A stretch of DNA of 64,000 nt, taken from Pasteurella sp049670895. Its GTDB lineage: Bacteria; Pseudomonadota; Gammaproteobacteria; Enterobacterales; Pasteurellaceae. The stretch lies in the NCBI RefSeq assembly GCF_049670895.1, contig NZ_CP187170.1; one strand, written 5' to 3'. A model generated the notes under the pieces. That model saw nothing but the letters and a program-made list of their open reading frames with translations, was not told where the DNA came from and ran no database searches. Both the position numbers and the translations under genes were made by a program. Each line of letters starts with the position of its first letter. Within the stretch, counting starts at the first letter, position 1. Shown piece after piece: positions 59,295-64,000 of the stretch.

Positions 59295-59424
59295 GTTTAA
59301 AAAGCGTTGTCTTTAATCAGAAAATAAGTTAAAAATAAACGCTCATTCTACCGCACTTTAATCGAAATTTTTACTAAATCTTTTCTCCTTAACCAAATAA
59401 GCGTAAAGTGTTGGGATTTTATTC

Positions 59425-59443
59425 AATAATGATAATTTTTAGT
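59425..59443. promoter_or_regulatory. Fur-box-like sequence between menF and alaA
   Basis: AATAATGATAATTTTTAGT agrees with the 19-base Fur consensus at 14 positions, counted by eye. It lies 22 bases before the alaA ATG and 131 bases from the menF start. AT-rich context makes a chance match plausible, and neither gene is a standard Fur target. Confidence 0.35.
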
Positions 59444-59464
59444 TCGCAAACATAAGGTCTTGCT

Positions 59465-60679
59465 ATGACACACTTTCCTAAATCAGATAAATTAGAACAC
59501 GTTTGCTACGATATTCGTGGGCCAGTTCATAAAGAAGCACTTCGCCTTGAAGAAGAAGGGCATAAAATTCTTAAACTCAATATTGGTAACCCTGCCCCTT
59601 TCGGTTTTGAAGCCCCAGATGAAGTGCTTGTTGATGTCATTCGTAATCTTTCCACCGCACAAGGCTATTGTGATTCCAAAGGGTTGTATTCTGCACGGAA
59701 AGCCATTGTGCAATACTATCAATCGAAGGGCATTCACGGAGCAACCGTCAATGATGTCTATATTGGAAATGGCGTATCAGAATTGATCACCATGTCCTTA
59801 CAAGCCCTATTAAATGATGGGGATGAAGTCCTCATTCCAATGCCTGATTACCCTCTTTGGACAGCCGCCACCACCCTTGCAGGCGGAAAACCTGTACATT
59901 ATTTATGTGATGAAGAAGCCGATTGGTTCCCTGATGTCAACGATATTAAACGCAAAATCACGAATCGAACCAAAGCCATTGTTTTAATCAATCCCAATAA
60001 CCCAACAGGGGCGGTATACAGTAAAGCCTTGCTATTAGAGATTATTGAGATCGCTCGCCAGCATGGTTTAATCATTTTTGCTGATGAAATTTATGACAAA
60101 ATCTTATATGACGGAGCCATCCACCACCATGTTGCCGCTCTTGCACCTGATTTATTAACCGTAACCTTTAACGGCTTATCAAAAGCCTATCGTGTGGCAG
60201 GTTTTCGCCAAGGTTGGATGATCTTAAACGGACCAAAACATCACGCAACAGGTTACATTGAAGGGTTGGATATGCTTGCTTCCATGCGTTTATGTGCCAA
60301 CGTGCCGATGCAACACGCCATCCAAACCGCATTAGGGGGCTATCAAAGCATTAATGAATTTATTTTACCGGGGGGGCGTTTATTAGAACAACGAAATAAA
60401 GCCTATGAATTGGTAAATCAAATTCCCGGCATCAGTTGTGTCAAACCGCAAGGGGCACTTTATATGTTCCCGAAAATTGATATTAAGAAATTTAATATCT
60501 ATGACGATGAAAAAATGGTGTTTGATCTGCTCAAACAAGAAAAAGTCCTGCTTGTGCATGGTCGAGGCTTTAACTGGCATGCCCCTGATCACTTCCGAAT
60601 CGTTACCTTGCCTTATGCCCATCAAATTGAAGAGGCATTGAGTAAATTGGCAAGATTTTTGGAGCATTATCGTCAATAA
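59465..60679 (+). CDS. alaA: Glutamate-pyruvate aminotransferase AlaA
   Basis: AlaA (YfbQ) is a class I PLP aminotransferase that makes alanine from pyruvate and glutamate. The 404-residue protein begins KSDKLEHVCYDIRGPVHKEA and has the PLP lysine in NGLSKAYRVAGFRQGW, with NPNNPTGAVY upstream and FADEIYDKILYD between, all close to the E. coli protein. The ribosome site before the ATG is AAGGTCTTGCT. It is monocistronic with a terminator built from an inverted uptake-signal pair. Confidence 0.94.
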   Translation: MTHFPKSDKLEHVCYDIRGPVHKEALRLEEEGHKILKLNIGNPAPFGFEAPDEVLVDVIRNLSTAQGYCDSKGLYSARKAIVQYYQSKGIHGATVNDVYIGNGVSELITMSLQALLNDGDEVLIPMPDYPLWTAATTLAGGKPVHYLCDEEADWFPDVNDIKRKITNRTKAIVLINPNNPTGAVYSKALLLEIIEIARQHGLIIFADEIYDKILYDGAIHHHVAALAPDLLTVTFNGLSKAYRVAGFRQGWMILNGPKHHATGYIEGLDMLASMRLCANVPMQHAIQTALGGYQSINEFILPGGRLLEQRNKAYELVNQIPGISCVKPQGALYMFPKIDIKKFNIYDDEKMVFDLLKQEKVLLVHGRGFNWHAPDHFRIVTLPYAHQIEEALSKLARFLEHYRQ

Positions 60680-60711
60680 TCCAGCTCGTATTGACAACAG
60701 ACAGAAGAAAT

Positions 60712-60760
60712 AAAAGTGCGGTGATTTAAAAACGTTTTTAGAAATGACCGCACTTTTTTT
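60712..60760 (+). terminator. Inverted uptake-signal pair, terminator of alaA
   Basis: AAAAGTGCGGT and ACCGCACTTTT form perfect inverted copies of the uptake signal around a ~25-base loop, followed by a T run, 33 bases after the alaA stop. Confidence 0.9.
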
Positions 60761-60908
60761 AGCCGCTCCTCCACCCTTTTTATGCCTTTCTTTTTTATCT
60801 ACGCTAACCTAAAAAATAAGCAGAGAATTTTGCTCAATATAACGTGAAACAGCAATAAAATTTGCCACGTTTCAGCTAAAAAATTCGCCTATCTATATAA
60901 AAATAAAT

Positions 60909-60927
60909 AATAATAATTCTCATTGAC
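60909..60927. promoter_or_regulatory. Fur box upstream of fbpA
   Basis: AATAATAATTCTCATTGAC matches 13 of 19 Fur consensus positions and overlaps the -35 element of the fbp promoter, the right place for iron-dependent repression of a ferric-iron uptake operon. Confidence 0.62.
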
Positions 60928-60951
60928 TATGATCAATTTATTCGTTACATT
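60923..60951 (+). promoter_or_regulatory. Promoter of fbpABC
   Basis: TTGACT (60,923-60,928) and TACATT (60,946-60,951) are separated by 17 bases. Transcription would start near 60,958, leaving a leader of about 38 bases before the ATG at 60,996. Confidence 0.7.
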
Positions 60952-60995
60952 GAGTTCACTTTTTAACTGTAAACACCCATTAAAGGAATGTGATT

Positions 60996-62009
60996 ATGAA
61001 AAAAATCTCAACACTCGCACTTGCTTTATCCGCAGTCATTTCCACATCAGCCATGGCAGCAAACGAAGTTAACGTTTATTCTTACCGTCAACCTTACTTA
61101 ATTGAACCAATGCTGAAAGATTTTGAAAAAGATACAGGTATCAAAGTCAATGTGATTTTTGCAGATAAAGGGTTAGTTGATCGTGTTAAACGTGAAGGGG
61201 AATTAAGCCCTGCTGATGTGTTATTAACCGTGGATATTAGCCGTGTGGTTGAACTGGTGAAATTAGGTTTAGCACAACCGATTCACAGCAAAGTATTAGA
61301 AAAAAATATCCCAGCACACTTCCGTGATTCAAAAGATGAGTGGTTTGCATTAACTAGCCGTGCTCGTGCAATTTACACCTCAAAAGATCGTGTTGGTAAA
61401 CTCCCAGCCGATTTCTCTTACTATGATTTAGCTAAACCAGAATATAAAGGTAAAGTCTGTGTACGTTCTGGTAAAAATGCCTATAACGTTTCTTTAGTGG
61501 CATCTATGATCGCACATGATGGCGAAGCCAAAGCTAAAGCCTTCTTAGAAGGTTTAAAAGCAAACCTTGCCCAAAAACCACAAGGTGGCGACCGTGATCA
61601 AGTGAAAGCCATTAAAGAAGGCATTTGTGATTACTCATTAGGTAACAGCTACTACTTCGGTAAAATGTTAGATGATGAAAAACAACGTAGCTGGGCAGAA
61701 GCGGTGTACATTAACTTCCCGAACCAAAAAGCACAGGGTACACACGTTAACATCAGTGGTGTTGTGGTCGCTAAATACGCACCAAACAAAGAAAACGCAA
61801 TTAAATTGGTGGAATACTTAAGTGGTGATAAAGCTCAACACTTATATGCGGAATTAAACCATGAATATCCAGTTAAACCAGGTGTTCAACGTTCTAAACT
61901 CGTTGCTTCATGGGGCGATTTCAAAGCTGATAACATTGCATTAGAGAAAATCGCAGAAAATTATGATAAAGCGTTAAAATTAATTGACGAAGTAAAATTC
62001 GACCTTTAA
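60996..62009 (+). CDS. fbpA: Ferric-iron-binding periplasmic protein FbpA
   Basis: FbpA carries Fe3+ through the periplasm to the FbpBC transporter. A Sec signal peptide (residues 1-21, ending SAMA) is followed by NEVNVYSYRQPYL and, in the second lobe, NSYYFGKML, whose adjacent tyrosines are the usual iron ligands. The protein has 337 residues. The RQPYL-type N-terminus resembles the Pasteurella/Mannheimia FbpA group more than Haemophilus hFbpA. The ATG at 60,996 follows AAAGGA; a GTG two codons earlier is also in frame. First gene of fbpABC. Confidence 0.93.
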   Translation: MKKISTLALALSAVISTSAMAANEVNVYSYRQPYLIEPMLKDFEKDTGIKVNVIFADKGLVDRVKREGELSPADVLLTVDISRVVELVKLGLAQPIHSKVLEKNIPAHFRDSKDEWFALTSRARAIYTSKDRVGKLPADFSYYDLAKPEYKGKVCVRSGKNAYNVSLVASMIAHDGEAKAKAFLEGLKANLAQKPQGGDRDQVKAIKEGICDYSLGNSYYFGKMLDDEKQRSWAEAVYINFPNQKAQGTHVNISGVVVAKYAPNKENAIKLVEYLSGDKAQHLYAELNHEYPVKPGVQRSKLVASWGDFKADNIALEKIAENYDKALKLIDEVKFDL

Positions 62010-62041
62010 TTTATTCACCCTTTATTTCACAATAATATGAT

Positions 62042-62063
62042 AAGGGCGGCATAAGTCGCCCTT
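62042..62063 (+). terminator. Hairpin between fbpA and fbpB
   Basis: AAGGGCG-GCATAAGT-CGCCCTT followed by only TCATATG, without a real T run. Such a stem probably stabilises the fbpA end of the message or partly stops transcription, giving more binding protein than permease. Confidence 0.6.
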
Positions 62064-62092
62064 TCATATGCTAAAACACTGTTGACGCCAAA

Positions 62093-63751
62093 ATGTTCCT
62101 ATTCAAAAAAATAAGCTGGAATGTGACCGCACTTTTATGTGTGTTGTTTTTCCTCTTACCTTTAATTTCCATTTTTTATCAATCTTGGCAAGCTGACTGG
62201 GCGAATATCCAGCATCTCTGGCAAACGGTTCTGACCGATTACAGCCTTAATTCACTGCTTCTGGTATTGGGTACTGTCTGTTTAAGTTTGTGTTTTGCAT
62301 TGCCTGCCGCTTGGATCATTTCTAACTATCAATTTTATGGTCAAAGAACCTTGCAATGGGCGTTGTGTTTACCCCTTGCCATGCCTGCGTATTTAGTTGG
62401 CTATTTGTACACCGATTTGCTAGACCATGCGGGACCTGTTCAATCTTTCTTACGTCAATTATTTGGTTGGTCAACACCACAAGATTATTGGTTTCCGCCA
62501 ATTCGAACCCTTGGCGGGGCTTGTTTTATCTTAGCCTTAGTGCTTTACCCTTATGTATTTTTATTGGTACGTGTCGCCTTATTAGAACAATCTGAAAACT
62601 TAATTCACAGTGCCAAAACCTTAGGGGCTCGTCCACTTTATTTACTTCGAAAAATCACATTACCTCTTATTCGCCCTGCCATTGCGGTGGGTGCCTCTTT
62701 AGTGGCAATGGAAACCTTAGGGGATTTCGGCACCGTGTATTACTTTGCGATCCCAACCTTAACTACCGCCGTGTACGACACTTGGCTAGGTTACGGTGAT
62801 TTAGGTGCTGCCAGTCAAATTTCTTTATTGATGTTGTTGATGATTTTTTGTCTGTTATGGTTAGAAAGGTACAGTCGTCGTAAACAAAAAACCTACCAGC
62901 GTGGTTATGAAAAAAAACATTGCCTCAAACCCATTTATGGATGGAAATTACGCCTTGCTCAAACCTATTGTTGGGGATTGGTCACCGTCGCCTTTTTCAT
63001 TCCATTAGCCAAACTTCTTTATTGGGCAATATCCTATTTCGATATGCGTCAAGCGGATAACTTCCTGAAATATGCTTATCACAGCCTATCCACCTCAACC
63101 CTTGCGGCAATATGCTGTGTGTTACTGGCATTGTTCTTACATTTTTTTAATCGTTTAGCATTACAACGCTCGCCAGCACAGCAACAAATTGGGCATTACA
63201 GTTTGCAACTTTCCTCACTGGGTTATGCCATCCCGGGCACCGTCTTGGCTATCGGGATCTTAATTCCTTACACCCAAGCCGATCATATCGTGAATGATTT
63301 ACTTAAATATTTTGATATTTCGCCTGTGGGTCTGCTTTTCTCGGGATCCATGTTTGCCTTAATTTCTGCCTATACCATTCGCTTTGCAGCGATGGCAATT
63401 GGCGGTGTTGAAACCTCTTTCCAGAAAATTTCACCCTCTCTTGATATGGCAAGTCGAACCTTAGGGCAAAATGGCTTAGGTATGCTACGTCGTGTACACA
63501 TTCCTTTGCTTTCAAAAGGCATTTTAACAGCCTTGATGATGGTGTTTATCGAAACCATGAAAGAACTCAATGCCTCATTATTATTGCGTCCCTTTAATTT
63601 TGATACGTTGGCAACCCATGTCTTTACCTTTACGTCTGATGAGCAACTGGAACAAGCTGCCTTGCCAGCCATTGTGTTAGTTTTGGTCGGCTTATTGCCG
63701 ATTATTTGGCTTACTCGCTCATTAGTCCTTCATTCAGAAAAAGAACGTTAA
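62093..63751 (+). CDS. fbpB: Ferric-iron ABC transporter permease FbpB
   Basis: FbpB is the inner-membrane permease of the ferric-iron ABC transporter. The 552-residue protein is a fused two-half permease with about twelve membrane helices. Each half has the ABC-docking EAA loop: AKTLGARPLYLLRKITLPLIRP near residue 178 (shown in part) and ASRTLGQNGLGMLRRVHIPLL near 455. The start MFLFKKISW has weak ribosome-site context. fbpC follows after two bases. Confidence 0.93.
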   Translation: MFLFKKISWNVTALLCVLFFLLPLISIFYQSWQADWANIQHLWQTVLTDYSLNSLLLVLGTVCLSLCFALPAAWIISNYQFYGQRTLQWALCLPLAMPAYLVGYLYTDLLDHAGPVQSFLRQLFGWSTPQDYWFPPIRTLGGACFILALVLYPYVFLLVRVALLEQSENLIHSAKTLGARPLYLLRKITLPLIRPAIAVGASLVAMETLGDFGTVYYFAIPTLTTAVYDTWLGYGDLGAASQISLLMLLMIFCLLWLERYSRRKQKTYQRGYEKKHCLKPIYGWKLRLAQTYCWGLVTVAFFIPLAKLLYWAISYFDMRQADNFLKYAYHSLSTSTLAAICCVLLALFLHFFNRLALQRSPAQQQIGHYSLQLSSLGYAIPGTVLAIGILIPYTQADHIVNDLLKYFDISPVGLLFSGSMFALISAYTIRFAAMAIGGVETSFQKISPSLDMASRTLGQNGLGMLRRVHIPLLSKGILTALMMVFIETMKELNASLLLRPFNFDTLATHVFTFTSDEQLEQAALPAIVLVLVGLLPIIWLTRSLVLHSEKER

Positions 63752-63753
63752 TT

Positions 63754-64000
63754 ATGGCTATTTTACAAATTTCACAACTCAGCTGCGGCTATAGTACAGA
63801 AAATGTCTTGCAATGCTTAGATCTTCAAATGGAACAAAATGAAATTTTGTGCCTACTCGGAGCCAGTGGTTGTGGCAAAACCACACTTTTAAAATCCATT
63901 GCAGGCTTACAAGAAATCCAACAGGGTGAGATTCTCTTTAATCAACAAAACTTAGCAAAACTCCCTGTGGAAAAACGTCAAATTGGCGTCATTTTCCAAG
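63754..64000 (+). CDS. fbpC: Ferric-iron ABC transporter ATP-binding protein FbpC, cut by window end
   Basis: The frame is open from the ATG at 63,754 to the last base, giving 82 residues. Walker A is GASGCGKTTLLKS (about 39-51), and the Q-loop is reached at IGVIFQ just before the window ends. The N-terminus MAILQISQLSCGYSTENVLQ is typical of iron-type ABC ATPases. The ATG lies two bases after the fbpB stop, so it is the third gene of fbpABC. Confidence 0.93.
   Translation, partial: MAILQISQLSCGYSTENVLQCLDLQMEQNEILCLLGASGCGKTTLLKSIAGLQEIQQGEILFNQQNLAKLPVEKRQIGVIFQ

Noticed and set aside
1..64000. tRNA, rRNA, insertion sequence or prophage
   Set aside because: No cloverleaf-like tRNA sequence, rRNA core, transposase or phage structural gene was recognised on either strand.

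Overview
The window is a chromosomal segment from a member of the Pasteurellaceae. The Haemophilus-type uptake signal AAGTGCGGT or its complement occurs more than twenty times by eye, which places it in the Haemophilus/Pasteurella/Histophilus branch and not the Actinobacillus/Mannheimia branch. The gene content (ptfA-like pilin, PfhB2/IbpA-like exoprotein with its TpsB partner, GDSL autotransporter esterase, TbpB-like surface lipoprotein, FbpABC) fits Pasteurella multocida or a close relative. That species call is inference from remembered gene content; no database was searched. No rRNA, tRNA, insertion sequence, prophage or CRISPR array was seen.

Layout. 1-1,030: a truncated Na+/amino-acid symporter gene read leftward behind a tandem glycine riboswitch. 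1,031-6,010: a leftward type IV pilus operon pilA-pilB-pilC-pilD, tightly coupled to coaE, yacG and a small acetyltransferase; a CRP-S (competence) site lies between pilA and the divergent ampD. 6,197-10,940: rightward ampD, then rppH, a TauE/SafE permease, lgt, thyA and tadA; the 600-bp ampD-rppH gap holds three evenly spaced DnaA-box-like sites. 11,144-17,491: a 2,115-residue trimeric autotransporter adhesin with a 1,692-bp internal tandem duplication, followed by an apparently empty gap. 18,387-24,769: leftward anaerobic formate block (pflA, surface esterase, pflB, focA). 25,161-29,235: rightward hinT, ycfL-like lipoprotein, nagZ, rlmC and a TbpB-fold surface lipoprotein preceded by a perfect FNR box. 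29,385-33,398: leftward pfkA, fieF, an unknown lipoprotein, yaaA, ung. 33,676-35,529: grcA behind an FNR box, an AhpD-like protein and a second FNT channel. 35,846-40,276: rightward lepA-lepB-rnc-era. 40,573-55,167: leftward lspB-type transporter and a 4,280-residue secreted effector. 55,485-59,294: menF-menD-menH. 59,465-60,679: alaA. 60,996-64,000: Fur-type promoter and fbpA-fbpB-fbpC, the last cut by the window end.

Themes. The housekeeping genes carry an anaerobic layer (pyruvate formate-lyase, its activase and spare glycyl-radical subunit, two FNT channels, menaquinone synthesis, FNR and ArcA-like sites) and a host-interaction layer (pili, trimeric adhesin, surface esterase, surface lipoprotein, ferric-iron uptake, giant TpsA effector). 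The FNR box at the surface lipoprotein promoter links the two.

The most unusual object is the 4,280-residue TpsA protein. It joins a filamentous-haemagglutinin stalk to two Fic AMP-transferase domains, a YopT-like cysteine protease, and many short tyrosine and proline motifs resembling eukaryotic signalling peptides. These include an array of eight ITIM-like hexamers whose tyrosines are exactly 15 residues apart, one YEEI Src-SH2 ligand and three EPVYA motifs.
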